Below are positions 21,080-32,599 of a stretch of DNA of 64,000 nucleotides, piece after piece. The stretch's first letter is position 1. Each line of letters begins with the position of its first letter. The notes below the pieces were generated by a model. It had not been told where the DNA came from and made no database searches. It was given only the letters and a program-made list of their open reading frames with translations. Source of the DNA: Ixodes scapularis (lineage: Eukaryota; Arthropoda; Arachnida; Ixodida; Ixodidae); contig NW_024609835.1 in assembly GCF_016920785.2 (NCBI RefSeq), positions 172,046,995 to 172,110,994 of the forward strand, written 5' to 3'. Both the position numbers and the translations under genes were made by a program.

Positions 21080-21179
21080 CCGAGGGGGTCGTACCGCGTG
21101 GCGCGTAGTCACCACCACCTGCGTGTGGAGGGGCTACCGCCAACTGCTGGTTGCAAATAAAAGTTGTTCACCACCACCA
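19901..21179 (+). mobile_element. 5'-truncated I-clade-like LINE with 13-bp target duplication
   Basis: CCCTAAAGAACTA occurs at 19888-19900 and again at 21180-21192, flanking a 1279-bp body. The body ends in AATAAAAG followed by ACC triplets, and the reading frame is open from its first base. A long target duplication plus 5' truncation fits target-primed reverse transcription. Confidence 0.85.
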
Positions 21180-21192
21180 CCCTAAAGAACTA

Positions 21193-22105
21193 TATTATTA
21201 TCAGATATTTGTCTAGATAAGCCTTATTGACAAATTGCTTTAATAGGCAGTTTCAAAGTTGCTTATATTGGCGAGAAACGCTTTCATTACCTTTACGCTC
21301 CCGAGCGATCTTAGCGCGGCTGGTTCAGATCAACCTTTTCAAAACATCAAAGATTATAATAAAGCGAAATGGAGATTGTCATGGCAAAAGGAACCGATCA
21401 GTCAATCGCCTTGCGAGGTTTTGGTCTACTGTATGTTAGTATATGCTTTTGTCCTGCAATCACTGAGGGAAGGCAATGGCGCTACTCTCGCAGGATTCAA
21501 GACACATAGGCTTTTGTGGCGCCTTTTTAGGGTTTCCATCCGTGGCATCACGACAATAATTTGTCTCGACGTGGCGTCACAATTTTTGACCCTGGCTACT
21601 TATCATCAGATGCGACAAGATGGTGTGTTTAAAAAGCATAGTACAAGATAGGAGCCATCACGTGTTCAACTGAGCACCGTCGAATTTTATAATCTGACAA
21701 TGTTTTTATGCCCGTGTTTTGACCAATCGTGAAAAACCGAAATGTACCGATATTTATTTTAGTCTGTATTTTTGGTATCGCCTACTTTCAGCGGTCCATG
21801 GATTTCGTTGCGATTTTCAAGATATTATGACCCTCTAAACAAAAAATGAAGCTAAGTTTTTCGCTTTGTGTTTCTTGAAATAAATGGAAGTTGCTGTGAA
21901 GGTGATGCTAATACTTTGTTATTATGCACACCAAGGTTCGTTATGGACGTCGTGCCTTTAGTTATACGCGACAGCCTCTGTCCTCCAACGATAACAAACG
22001 TTTTCCAGGACTTTGATGTCGGCTGTCTTCGTAGATTTCAAAAGTTGAAGGCGCTGCCGGCAAATGCAGACTAAAGTTCCTATATGACATTCACGCTTTC
22101 AATAC
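21193..22105. other. No gene recognised
   Basis: AT-rich spacer without a convincing gene or repeat boundary. Confidence 0.4.
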
Positions 22106-22109
22106 CGCC

Positions 22110-22225
22110 AATCATTGTTGTGGCAACGCGCCACAACAATGATTTTTGGAAGTGAATGCTGGCGAGTTTTCCGCCGCCATTCACTTCCAACGGCCGCACG
22201 AGGCAGGGGCCTCGTGCACTGGCGC
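22110..22225. repeat. Cluster of short hairpins
   Basis: AATCATTGTTGTGGC pairs with its inverse (22110-22144). AAGTGAATG pairs across 22149-22188, and GCACGAGGC pairs across about 22196-22220. Three adjacent hairpins suggest the remains of a foldback element. Confidence 0.5.
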
Positions 22226-22274
22226 ATTTGACGCTACTTGCAAGGCAAAAGTAAACACATAAAAAGGATTTATA

Positions 22275-22455
22275 CCTGTGCCACACGGGCAACTCGAAGG
22301 CCATTTAAAACGAATGACATTTGACCGATCGGCCAATCAGCGCGCGACACTCCGAGCGTGGGGGCGTTCCACGCGCGACAGATCGCGAGCCAATTCATCA
22401 ATCACATGAATGTCGTTTGTTATAAATGACATTCGAGTTGCCCGTGTGGCACAGG
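22275..22455. mobile_element. 181-bp MITE with TA duplication
   Basis: Ends CCTGTGCCACACGGGCAACT and its exact inverse, with TA on both sides (22273-22274 and 22456-22457), as in Tc1/mariner-type elements. Non-coding. Confidence 0.75.
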
Positions 22456-22489
22456 TAATAGTCGAGGCAAAACAAATTGGGTTGTGGTT

Positions 22490-22680
22490 ATGTTTATACA
22501 GCCTAAACTTACTTTGCGTCTACTGGCGACTTGTCTTTCAGCTGTAGATGAGCAATTTAGCCAGTGCAGTACAACCGATAGCCTGGGGCCTTTAACGTGC
22601 ACCACGCAGTACTGATACACAACCGCATGCCGGTACAATGCTCAACCAGATCAAAACGGGCAGGGGTGGGGATCTGATTA
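22490..22680 (-). mobile_element. SINE copy a (body, tRNA-like head mostly missing)
   Basis: Shares GTGCACCACGC-, TAGCCAGTGCAGTAC- and CAGCTGTAGATGAG-type blocks with three other copies in the window (40430-40620, 42090-42277, 45066-45292). The tRNA-like head seen in the 45-kb copy is not evident here. Confidence 0.6.
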
Positions 22681-23962
22681 GTCCAGACAGGTAAAATATC
22701 GCCGGTTCATTCCACCGTGACATTGTAATATCCCTGCTGAAAGAGGTGTTCACAACGGAGAAGAGCCTAGAGAACTCTCGAGGTTATTCATGAAGACACT
22801 AAGGGCCGGTTGCACCAACGTCGCTTAGCGCAAAGCGGAGCTTAGCCGGGAACTTAAGCTTAGTTTCGGTTTCGTTCGGTTGCACCAAACTCGCTTATCG
22901 CTAAACCTAGCACTAAACTACGCTTAACTTAAGCGCCCAACATTGGGCGCTTTGCTTCTGGTTCTTTCTTAATCCTGGATTAAAAACATGGCGGCTGGTT
23001 TGTCACGGTCGACGCGGTGGACGAAATTGGTTGTGCAAAGTGTTTTAGGCTACATCAGCGTGAAAGTCTCGACAAAATGACTTTCGATTGTGACAAGGAT
23101 GCAAAATATTGTCGTGTGAAGTGTTTATCGACCCCTGTTTTCAAGTTGGCTCTCCACTTTCAGGGCGTGTTAGCCCTAACCGAGAAACGTACGGAGCTGT
23201 GGGGCTCACGTCTGTATTCCCGTTGGTTCTTCTGTCAACGAGCTTATTCGTATGTACTTACTTATTTTTGCATAGCTGTAACATATTGTTATTTACCGCC
23301 TTGTTTATTTACACTTGCAGCGCGTATCCTTCAATCTGATCAGCGCGTTGAATAGTGGCAGTACATGATCTCGGCGATCAGCTGATTGTCGACACCTCTG
23401 CCGTTTGCATTAGATTGCGGCGCTTTTAAGTAATAAAACAGCGAAAATTCAATTTCTTTCGTTTTCTGAGTTTTGAGACGATCATCAGTGAATTTTCCTT
23501 ATCTCGCGAGTAGAATCTTGGCTTCAGAAAACTGTATCGTTCCATAACTGAAACTTCTTTGGTGATCGCATTTTTTTTTAGGCAGTGTCTATTCTGCCGG
23601 CAGCCGGCAGAATAATTTTTCCGAAATTCTACCGGCAGTCACCTCCGGCGCGTGTATCAGTGGGGCGCTCGTTAACATAGCCCCCCCCCCCCTCCCCCTC
23701 CTTTAGCGGCGACAGTCTGCGGCTGCTCATCAGAAATATATTGACCTATTTGGCCCACCAGTACCACCGCATCGCGGCGGTGTGCCGGCCGGCCCAAGCC
23801 CCGCAGTCCTCCATTCACCCCCCAAAAAAAAGTGTTTCGCCCACAACATTTTTTTTTTGCGTGTTCTTTTTGTAGTGTTAATTCTAAAAGAGAGATGTCG
23901 TAAATATCGCCTAATATCTCAACAAAAAACAAAAGTCCGAAGAAAAAAAAAAAACTTCCTCG

Positions 23963-24029
23963 GGGGATTGAACTAAGATCCTGCTGTGTACGAAGCGCTC
24001 ATCTTACCCACTGAGCTAATCCACAGATT
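23963..24029 (-). repeat. tRNA-like segment in the MULE-type element
   Basis: The minus strand reads AGCTCAGTGGGTAAGATGAG (A-box-like) and TTAGTTCAATCCCCC (B-box-like). The LINE inserted at its 5' side. It is the same segment as 800-862. Confidence 0.5.
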
Positions 24030-24285
24030 CTTTTTTTTTCAAAAGTGTTTATTTACATGGGTATATACACGAGAACACTATATACAATTTACATTATGTA
24101 CAAAGCGTCAAAGACACAAAATAATTGAACGGTTGTCAACCTATACAAGGAGAGTGTTACTAGAAATATTAGAAAGCTCGGAAATAGTTGGAAACAAAGG
24201 ATGTACAGCATACTTCAGTTTTCCTCTACAGGGAGTTGGCAAAGAGGGCCCTAAAGTGTTAAAATCCTTGTCTAGTGACACAGAC

Positions 24286-25076
24286 TCATATGACGTCAGG
24301 CGAACGACTGATGCGTTCTATGGCTTGTTTCCATTCTTCATTATCTTCGCAGCACGCTAGCATGCTCTGACAAACGAATGTGGCAATATTCTTAAAGTTC
24401 ACCCAAGACGGTTTGGCAACCCCTCCGTCCGTATCAACTTTCCGTGTCTTCCACAGGCTATATAAACCTATCACAACTAATGTGTCGAGAACCGTATCTA
24501 ACTGGTCTCCAAAATGTAGGTAACGGAAATTACTTTCTTCGACTTCAAAGTCTTTTTTCACTGTCCTCTTGAAAACGTCCCAGAAGAAGACTGCATCAAC
24601 ACAGAGCACAAATGCATGGGTGAATGTCTCAGTTGTTTTGCAGAGCCTGCAGTTTGTGCTCCAAAATACGTCAAAACCCCGTGACTCTCTCCACTCCTTT
24701 ACAGGTATTGTCCGCGAGTGAAAGCGAAAAAAAAAAACGACTTGCACTTCGGTGGAATGGGCAAGCGTTTGACTCTTTTTAAAACATCAGTTTCGCAGTT
24801 TGGGGGAGCAGCAAATACACCCAATCGGTACAGTGGATCTGGAAACAAAGAAGTTAGTAGACATTTAAGTAACTTCTTCTTGGAACATGTCTCTAAGAAG
24901 TCACCGGTAAACCGTGCTCTCAGGAAATCAATGGTGTCTGCTACCTCTTTGTAGAAGCCGCGTAAAGTGATCATTTTGCTCGATGACTCTGTATTTACTG
25001 CTGTTCCTGTGTACTTTGATAAGAAATATGTTTTACACGTTTCTAGAAACGGGTGCTGTGGTGTTCGATAAAATTT
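24286..25076 (-). pseudogene. LINE ORF2 C-terminal region
   Basis: After an in-frame TGA at 25077-25079 the same frame continues on the minus strand (ETCKTYFLSKYTG, then VADTIDFLRARFTGDFLETC) to about 24720. There an 11-A run (24727-24737) causes a frameshift into the last frame, which ends at 24286. The last frame has CRLCKTTETFTHAFVLC (about 24650-24600), a Cys/His zinc-like box common at the C-terminus of L1/Tx1-type ORF2. Function in the family: nucleic-acid binding during insertion. Confidence 0.7.
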
Positions 25077-26699
25077 TCATCTCGCCATTAGCTGCCTAAC
25101 AAAGATATGCCCAAGACCTAGGCCGCCGTCCTCCGTTCGTAGGAAGAGGTTTGATCTCCGCATGGGCTCGTACGTTGAATTGCAAATAAACATTGCAAAA
25201 ATCCTGTTTAACCTGTTAACTGTAAGTCTAGAACAGTGCATGACCTGAAGAATGTATGTTAATTTTGACAAAAGAAATATATTGCAAACGGCAACTTTGC
25301 CAAACGTGGAAAGGTATCTTAGCTTCCATATACGAACGGCTGACTTGACTTTGGTTTCTAAAGAATCCCACATGGGTTTCGGATTGTCCATGACATTCAG
25401 TGGCACACCTAAAAGCTGCGGCTTGCTCGTTGTCCACTCGATGTCGACGAACTTGGCAGGTGTTGTACCCCACTCCCCGCACCACGAACCACTACTTTTA
25501 TCCTTATTCACCAAAGCACCAGACACTGGGCAGTAGTCGTCGACATGTGACATCGCTGTTACGATGCTTGGTTTGTTGGAGCAAATCAGGACCAACTCGT
25601 CCGCGTAAGCCATGAGTTTGACTTCGCACGCATGAAGGCGAAACCCCTGTATGTCTTTGTCATTGATGATGTTTCTGCAGAGAGGCTCTAGGTAGATATT
25701 GAAGAGTAGCGGCGAGAGTGGACAACCTTGGCGTACCGACCTTCGAACTAGTATAGATTTTGTCAGAGATCCGTTTAGAAGTAATCTTGTCGATATGTCC
25801 TTGTAACAAAGCTTTACGCCTTTTTCAATAATTTCGCCAATATTTAGGTGCTTTAAGAGCGCAAAAAGAAAATAGTGGTCCACTCTGTCGAACGCTTTTG
25901 CGAGGTCAAGTTGCAATATAGCTGCAGAGTCTTGTGTACGTTGGCATATCTCCAACATTGATCTTACGGTGTGGAGATTAGTTTGTATGTTTCTTCCCTT
26001 GATGGAACATGTCTGATGATCACCGACGACTCGACTTATTACTGTTTGAAGTCTTCCAGCCAGCACTCGAGCCAAAATATTGTAGTCACAGTTCAGGAGA
26101 CTGATAGGCCGGTAGCCTTCAACTCTTTGCAGCTTGATTGGGTCCTTGAATTTAGGAATAAGAATGGTATGTGCCTTCCGAAACGACAGTGGCAAAGTAT
26201 CCTCGGCGTAAGATTCTTTGAAAACGTTGCAAAGAATTGGTGTTAGTCTTTCCTTCCATTTTTTATAAAAGCTTACAGGCAATCCATCAGGACCGGGAGC
26301 TTTATTACTTTTCATTTCGGTGATGTTTTGCGTAATCTCCTGTATATCAAGGGGAGAATTTAGTTTTTCCTTCGTTTCATTTTCTAAGCTGGGCAATTTT
26401 GCTATTATTTCACGCAGACGTGGATGGGGAGACTTATTACTTGTTGCAAAAAGATCGACGTAATGAGAGACGAATGCATTCTGAATATCGTTTTCGTTTG
26501 TCAATTCTTGACCATTTAGTTTTATCACTGACACTGACTTTTTTCGGACGTACTCTCGTTCAGCATGAATGTTTCTCTTCGTGGGCTGCTCACCTTCAAT
26601 TAGTTGTAGGGTGCGAGTCCTCACAGCAGCTCCTTCATAGCGCTTCTTGTCGTAATCTTCGATTTGTTTCTTAATGTTTTTGATTTCATTTTTATACAT
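25077..26699 (-). pseudogene. LINE ORF2 reverse transcriptase
   Basis: An open stretch of 540 codons on the minus strand. Motifs in order: APGPDGLPVSFYKKW, YRPISLLNCDYNILARVLAG, LQLDLAKAFDRVDHYFLF (motif A with its Asp), RQGCPLSPLLFNIYLEPL (motif B) and LMAYADELVLIC in the motif C position. The catalytic pair reads YADE instead of YADD (25596-25607), which would be expected to impair polymerisation. It joins the endonuclease part through a poly-A-linked frameshift at about 26764-26780 and the C-terminus through a stop at 25077. The GRNIQTNLHTVRSML stretch and the overall pattern favour the Tx1/L1 group. Confidence 0.85.
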
Positions 26700-26779
26700 C
26701 CCTGGCTGCTGGCATTCAAGATTGTATAGGTATAAGAGGTCTCCATTTAAGCGCTTCTCTTCTTTTTTTTTTTTTCATA

Positions 26780-27590
26780 CTACCTAATTATCGATGACCT
26801 CTCAATCGCTTGTTCCCGTATCCTCATTTTAAACAGATCCCAACTTTGGCACCACCCGGTTTTGACTTGTTCAAGGTCGTGTATGAGACCTTCTACTGCA
26901 TTTTGAAATTCATTATCTCCTAACAATGTTTCATTCATTTTCCAACATTCCCATGACTGCGGTCTTTCCTTTCTTCTTTTTCGATCCGAACCTACACTGA
27001 CAATGACTAGGCAATGATCTGAAAAATATGTAGGGATCACATTGTAGTTACTAAGTGCTCTACTAGCCGAACGAGGTACGTAGATTCGGTCCAAACGCGC
27101 ATGTGATGAACCCTGAAAGTGTGTGTATTGAAGAACGCTCTGTGTTGTGCAAACATCTATAAGGTCGCAATCCCTAACCAGAGCTCGGAGAACGTCTACA
27201 CTTGGGTCCATAATTTTCTTGTTCGGAATTCTGTCCTTGACATGCAAAACACAGTTAAAATCTCCGAGCATAATAACATCGAATCTGGTATCAACATGTA
27301 TCCTTACTTGATTAAATAAGTTTTCTCTTTGCGCTTGATCATTGTACGCGTAAACAACGACTATGCGGCAGGGGTTTCCTTGTATAAGGGCATTAGCAAC
27401 TAGGAGCCTTCCTGCATCCGCACCTTCGATTAAACTGCACATTCGATAGTCAAAACCTTTTCGAAACAAGAGCGCACATCCAGCAGAATAATCAATTGCT
27501 GGGCAGTGGTAGATGTCGTATGAGCTCGCCCATAGGGTGTTTGCCGAGAACAGAACATTTCCTTCAGAAACTTTTGTCTCTTGGAGTGCT
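26780..27590 (-). pseudogene. LINE ORF2 AP-endonuclease domain (main part)
   Basis: On the minus strand, QETKVSEGN at the right side continues the endonuclease begun at 35029. Then follow YSAGCALLFRKGF, VVVYAYNDQAQRENLF, VIMLGDFNCVLHVKDR (catalytic GDFN motif), SSHARLDRIYVPR and YFSDHCLVIVSV (SDH motif). Key Asp, Asn and His positions are kept. The domain nicks target DNA to prime insertion. It ends at a stop (26780-26782) beside a long A run, where the frame to RT is lost. Confidence 0.8.
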
Positions 27591-27740
27591 CCCAGGTAGC
27601 ACGCCAGAGGAATGCCCAACTTGGGCAAAGGTCTGGCAAACATAAGGGCCCAACTTTGGCGCAGTTAGGTTTTTGCACCATGGCACTCATCAGTGCCAAA
27701 GTACGGTGCCTAACTATCGCCTTAGTTGGGCGATCCTAGG

Positions 27741-28720
27741 GCATGCCAAAGTTTGGCTCTTCTCTGGTACGCCAGAGGAGTGCCAAAGTTGGTGCCATAC
27801 TTGAGCCATAACTGCCATAGTAAATCCTAATCTGGGAATGCGGGGCATGCCAAGGTTTGGCGTTTCTCTGGTCCGCCAGAGGAGCGCCAAAGTTGGTGCC
27901 ATACTTCAGCCATAACTGCCAGAGCAACGCCTAATTTCGGTATTTGGGACGTGCCAAGGTTTGGCGTTTCTCTGGTCCGCCAAAGGAACGCCAAAGTTGG
28001 TGCCATACTTCAGCCATAGCTGCCAGAGTAACGCCTAATTTCGGTATTTGGGACGTGCCAAAGTTTGGCTTTTCTCGGGTCCGCCAGAGGAGCGCCAAAG
28101 TTGGTGCCATACTTCAGCCATAGCTGCCAGAGCAGCGCCTAATTTCGGTATTTGGGACGTGCCAAAGTTTGGCTTTTCTCGGGTCCGCCAGAGGAGCGCC
28201 AAAGTTGGTGCCATACTTCAGCCATAGCTGCAAGAGTAATGCCTAATTTCGGTATTTGGGACGTGCCAAAGTTTGGCTTTTCTCGGGTCCGCCAGAGGAG
28301 CGCCAAAGTTGGTGCCATACTTCAGCCATAGCTGCCAGAGTAACGCCTAATTTCGGTATTTGGGACGTGCCAAAGTTTGGCTTTTCTCGGGTCCGCCAGA
28401 GGAGCGCCAAAGTTGGTGCCATACTTCAGCCATAGCTGCCAGAGCAGCGCCTAATTTCGGTATTTGCGACGTGCCAAGGTTTGGCGTTTCTCTGGTCCGC
28501 CAGAGGAGCGCCAAAGTTGGTGCCATACTTCAGCCATAGCTGCCAGAGCAGCGCCTAATTTCGGTATTTGGGACGTGCAAGGTTTGGCGTTTCTCTGGTC
28601 CGCCAGAGGAGCGCCAAAGCAAGTGCCAGACTTGAGCCATAACTGCCGCAGTAAATCTTAATTTGTCGATTCGGGGCATGCCGAAGTTTGGCTTTTCTCT
28701 GGTTACCCACTGAAGTGCCA
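27741..28720. repeat. Tandem array, 104-bp period, about nine units
   Basis: Unit starts (GACGTGCC or GCATGCC) fall at 27741, 27845, 27948, 28052, 28156, 28260, 28364, 28468, 28572 and 28676, with a nearly constant 104-bp spacing. Each unit contains palindromic GCCAAAGTTTGGC-like and GCCAGAGGAGCGCC blocks. The middle units are the most alike. Confidence 0.9.
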
Positions 28721-30200
28721 AATAAGTGGCCGCAAAGAAAGCCGAGAGGCCAGCCCAAGTTTCGAATATCTCTGGTGTGTCACAGAAGTGCTCTTTCACG
28801 CGTCCCAGAAGAGAAATAAATTAAACAAGCGTTGGAAACACGATGGTAAGATGTCATCCCCTCCGTTCCCAAGCAGCACGGCAATACTTTGCAGTATCGT
28901 GCCAGTGCCGGCCGAAAGTCGGTTTCAATATCGCTCAACTGTCCAGTTTTGTACCACCGTTTGATACCCGGCAGGTATTGCCGTACAGCTGTTTCGCCCC
29001 GGCCTAGCGTTCGCGCAATATTGTGCGAAACCTCTACGATGCGTCTGCTTCGTATTGGCCGAACGTCGTGCAATTATGTGTACGTTGCATGTCATTTGTT
29101 GCATATCCAATCACTTATACGGACAAACAATTTTTTTTTGATCGCTCCCAGAAGTTTATTAAACAACTATCATTGCGCACAGTGTATTCTCAACATATTT
29201 ACAAAGGTCACACTTCTCTGTAAAACGAAAAGCAAATTATAAAATACAATTAACACTGTCCTCATGCCAAGCAAAACTCATCACACAAAAACAGCGGAGA
29301 TTGAAAGGAAAGCAGGACGACTATCAGAATCATGCTTGCAGTGCACTTACTAATAAAAGAGCGATATCATGTAATCCTTGATAGATGCATAATCCAACTC
29401 AGGCCCCCCACAAACACATTCGAGGATTCGAGGACTGACGTCTCGTCGTCGGCGAAGAGCAGTTTTTGTCGAAGCGTGTCCAACAAACACATCACAAGTA
29501 TTCCACGAACTCCGGTGCAAAAAATGGCTGTTACCGAAAAATTGGCATGGACGTATTCCGACCGTTTACGACGAGAAAACACAGCCGCGTCTGCAGCGCA
29601 CGAAAGCAACAGAACACTGAAGAGCAGTTCGAAAACCGGACCTTCGTGGCCCGCTTATTTCTATAACTAGGCAAACGGCGAAAACGACAGCCCCAGAGAT
29701 CCCATCAGCGTGACAGAGAAAGACACGTGAAAAATTTTCGTCCAAACGTTTTTGTCCTACGCGTCCTACGTAGAGAGGTCACGCTGGGTCACGCGTTTCG
29801 CTTCACCCTTTTGATTTGCTTAAAGCGGCTGTCGCGCTCGCTGACAGCCTCACGAAGACACAAAAGCAGGTGGAAAGGATTTGCAAAAGGCGAGGTCGAA
29901 GGGGAATCAACAACGCATAAAAAGAAAGGCCGCTTCTGCCGGTGACCTTGTCGCCTTGCCTAGTCTGTCAGCGTTCGGCTTCCATTGCGGGCCCCAGAAA
30001 GATAATCTCCTTTCTTGAGAGCGAAATGGACGGGGTGGTTATGTTTTTCGGGCTTGTCGCCATCCGATAAGCCTCAATTATTTCTGACCCCACTCGCTCG
30101 CAGTGGCCTCCCATGGCTGTCGTACCGGTGAAATTAGGAGCGCAAAAATACTCCAGAAGCCGGGCAGAGACATGATAAATGTAATAACAAAAACGGCTTG
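28721..30200. other. No gene recognised inside the 7.3-kb element
   Basis: Mixed sequence. CCCAAGCAGCAC at 28871 resembles the element terminus, a possible hint of another internal end. No protein family was recognised. Confidence 0.35.
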
Positions 30201-30204
30201 ACAT

Positions 30205-30262
30205 CACAAAAATAACAATTTAATTAAAAGTTTCGCCTCCCATGCGGGAGGCATCTTCAGTA
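30205..30262 (-). ncRNA. Hammerhead-like core in the Penelope 3' region (candidate)
   Basis: The minus strand reads CTGAAGA, then a 7-bp stem GCCTCCC/GGGAGGC closed by GCAT, then GAAAC. This resembles the conserved CUGANGA-stem-GAAA core. Penelope-like elements are known to carry hammerhead motifs. A short C-G/A-U helix III is possible, but no good helix I pairing was found and there is an extra U beside the stem, so it may be inactive or coincidental. Confidence 0.35.
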
Positions 30263-30300
30263 GAGCGCAGAGCGAGTGAGAGTCGCACAAAAAAGTTCGG

Positions 30301-30760
30301 CTATTTAGGCATAAAGTTTGTGTACACGTCCGGCAGGGGGCCATGGTTCTCGTTTACCAGCGATGAATCACTTCCGCGTTTGTCGTTCTGGATGAACCAA
30401 GATTCCAGCAGCTTCCTCAGTCCCCACCTTTTATCCCTCGCCTTGTCAAAGTCAAATTGGTGTCCTGACGTCCATGCAGGGTCGACGAGTTCGGACTTGA
30501 AGCGGGTGGCGTTCGTGGAATCGGCGACATCCCGTGCGTTATAATTAGAATGCAATTAAATGCAAAGGTGCAAGCGAGCTGGACAAGAGTGATGAAAATA
30601 ATCCCTGGAGAAGGGGAACGAGAGGGACAAAGGACAAACACAAATTAGTCTTTTAGTCTTGTCTTTTAGTCTTGTTTTTCTTTTTCGTTCCGTCTCTCCA
30701 ATGTAGGAAGCGTCACATTCCTTGCACTGCACCTGGTAGGTCACGACCCTTTCTGCCTCT
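30301..30760 (-). pseudogene. Penelope-like element GIY-YIG endonuclease
   Basis: In minus-strand order: VQCKECDASYIGETERK (about 30735-30685), the GIY-YIG core with the preceding CxxC. Then a break containing a short tandem TCTTTTAGTCTTG and about 90 foreign bases, then the C-terminal part GHQFDFDKARDKRW, RKLLESWFIQ and NHGPLPDVY (30500-30310). It follows the RT of the same element. The YIGET/CxxC type differs from the YIGQT type in the fragment at 12896-13590, so two Penelope lineages are present. Confidence 0.75.
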
Positions 30761-31033
30761 GGCGGGGTCGGGTCTTTTGGCTTGGAGATAACATTGGCAA
30801 TTGTTCTGTAGGGTTTGTATACAGTTCATACCCCCAACGGCCTACGGGCGCGTCCCAATGCCTCCGAAACCCCCTTAACGTACGGGATGCACACGACGTC
30901 ACGTGTTCGTTCGGCTCGATCCGGGCGCCGACGGGACATTTGTTCCTTAACGCGATTGATAAACCGGTCGGGGTAGTTATGTTTCTTCAAAGCCTCCCGC
31001 ACATGGCTAAGTTCTTGATCGCTAAGTGTTGAG

Positions 31034-32586
31034 TTAGATGAGACTGTTTCTGAACGATGAAGGCAACGATCTTACAACTGAGCTTTTGTGTTGAGTAGGG
31101 TGATGAAAGTGGTAGTCAAGAATGTTTTGTCTGTCACACGGTTTACCATATACGGATGTCTCCATCTTAAAGAAAGATTCACTAGTTCTATGGACACGTA
31201 CATATAAAAACGGCAAGGTACTATCGGTTTCATGTTCGCAGGTGAACTGAATTGAGGGGTGGACACTATTCAAATTGCGGTGAAAATCGGTTACGTTTTC
31301 TCTGTTAACTATTACAAAAGTGTCATCGACATAGCGACGGTAGAACTTCACGGGGAAATGAATGCCAGACATTACCTTTCCCTCAACAAATTCCATGACG
31401 AGATTCGAGACGGTTACGGAAACTGGACTCCCCATAGGGCATCCGCTGACCTGATGATATATGTCCCCATTAAAACTAAAATTACACTGGTTGAGACAAA
31501 AACGCAAAAGGAGTATAACGTCATCAACAAGGAGGGTTGTGCGAGTGGACTACGACTGGTCTGCCAACAACCGGCCACGGGCGACATCAACCGCCAGGGC
31601 GTTGGGGACATTCGTAAATAATGAAATCACATCAAAAGATACCATAGCCTCGTGCGGTAGCAGGGTCTGAGCGCGTATAAGTTCAACAAAGTCACGAGAA
31701 TTCCGGACGCTAAACTCATTGTTTCCCGTAAGAGGGCTCAGAATCATAACCAGATATTTGGAAAGGCTGTAAGTGGATGAACCAATAACATATACAATCG
31801 GGCGTAGGGGGCAACCCGGTTTGTGAATTTTGTGGAGTCCACACATCTTGGGTGTCGCGGCGTCAAAGGAGAAGAGACGACGGTATAGGTCATCACTGAT
31901 GCGTCCTTTTTTTTCAGCTCTCGAAAGTGGTCAGCTAACTCTCTTTCGGACTTAGCAGCGGGATCTCTTGTTAGCCTCACGAAATAGCAACTGTTATTTA
32001 TAACTTCATACATCTTTTTCATGTAGTCATCCCTATCAAGCACAACGGTTCCTTTTCCTTTGTCGGCCTTTAAAGTCATGATGGAGCTGTCTGACTTCAA
32101 CTCATTAAGAGCAATGCGTTCTTGTTGATCTAAATTTGACCCGGCCGGTTTCACATTGTTCGAAACACTGACGACGCGGCTTCTCGCAAAATTTACCCCT
32201 GTGACATCGTGCACATGTCTGAGTTTCTCTTCAATTTCAATTATGAAGTCACGTTTTGGAACGTACCGTGGAGCAAGGGTATAGTCCAGTCCTTTGGATA
32301 GCAGAAATTGCAAGCCAGGGTTGGTAATAGTAACATAAGGTACGTACGGCAGAATTCCCTGCCATAAATAAAATGATTTGGCTAACGCCAATTTAACGCG
32401 AAATAGGTGCAAAGAGTTTTGCGATGGGAAGCGTAAACCGAAAAAAAGGAAAAAAAAGAAAGACTGAAGGAAAGGAGAAATAAGAAAAAAAATCTGGTGA
32501 CGTGACCAAAAAAAAAGAAATTCTGTTCGTGTGATTTTTCTTATTACGTGACCAAAAAAAAAAAAACGAAATAAAAAAAATATCAC
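31034..32586 (-). pseudogene. Penelope-like element reverse transcriptase
   Basis: Minus strand, three pieces by frame. 32586-31870: NELKSDSSIMTLKADKGKGT and VVLDRDDYMKKMYEVI, the N-terminal RT region. 31846-31550: LHKIHKPGCPLRPIV, NLS-free palm with SFDVISLFTNVP (motif A). 31507-31034: GCPMGSPVSVTVSNLVMEF (motif B) and FYRRYVDDTFVIV (motif C, YVDD intact). Frameshifts at about 31850 and 31510-31550. With the endonuclease at 30301-30760 this makes a nearly full Penelope-like coding region of about 2.3 kb. Poly-T/A-rich sequence precedes it (32440-32600). Confidence 0.85.
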
Positions 32587-32599
32587 GAGAAAAAAAATC

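Noticed and set aside
27741..28720. CRISPR-like regular array
   Set aside because: Units are contiguous 104-bp tandem repeats without unique spacers, in an animal-type genome and inside a transposon arm.
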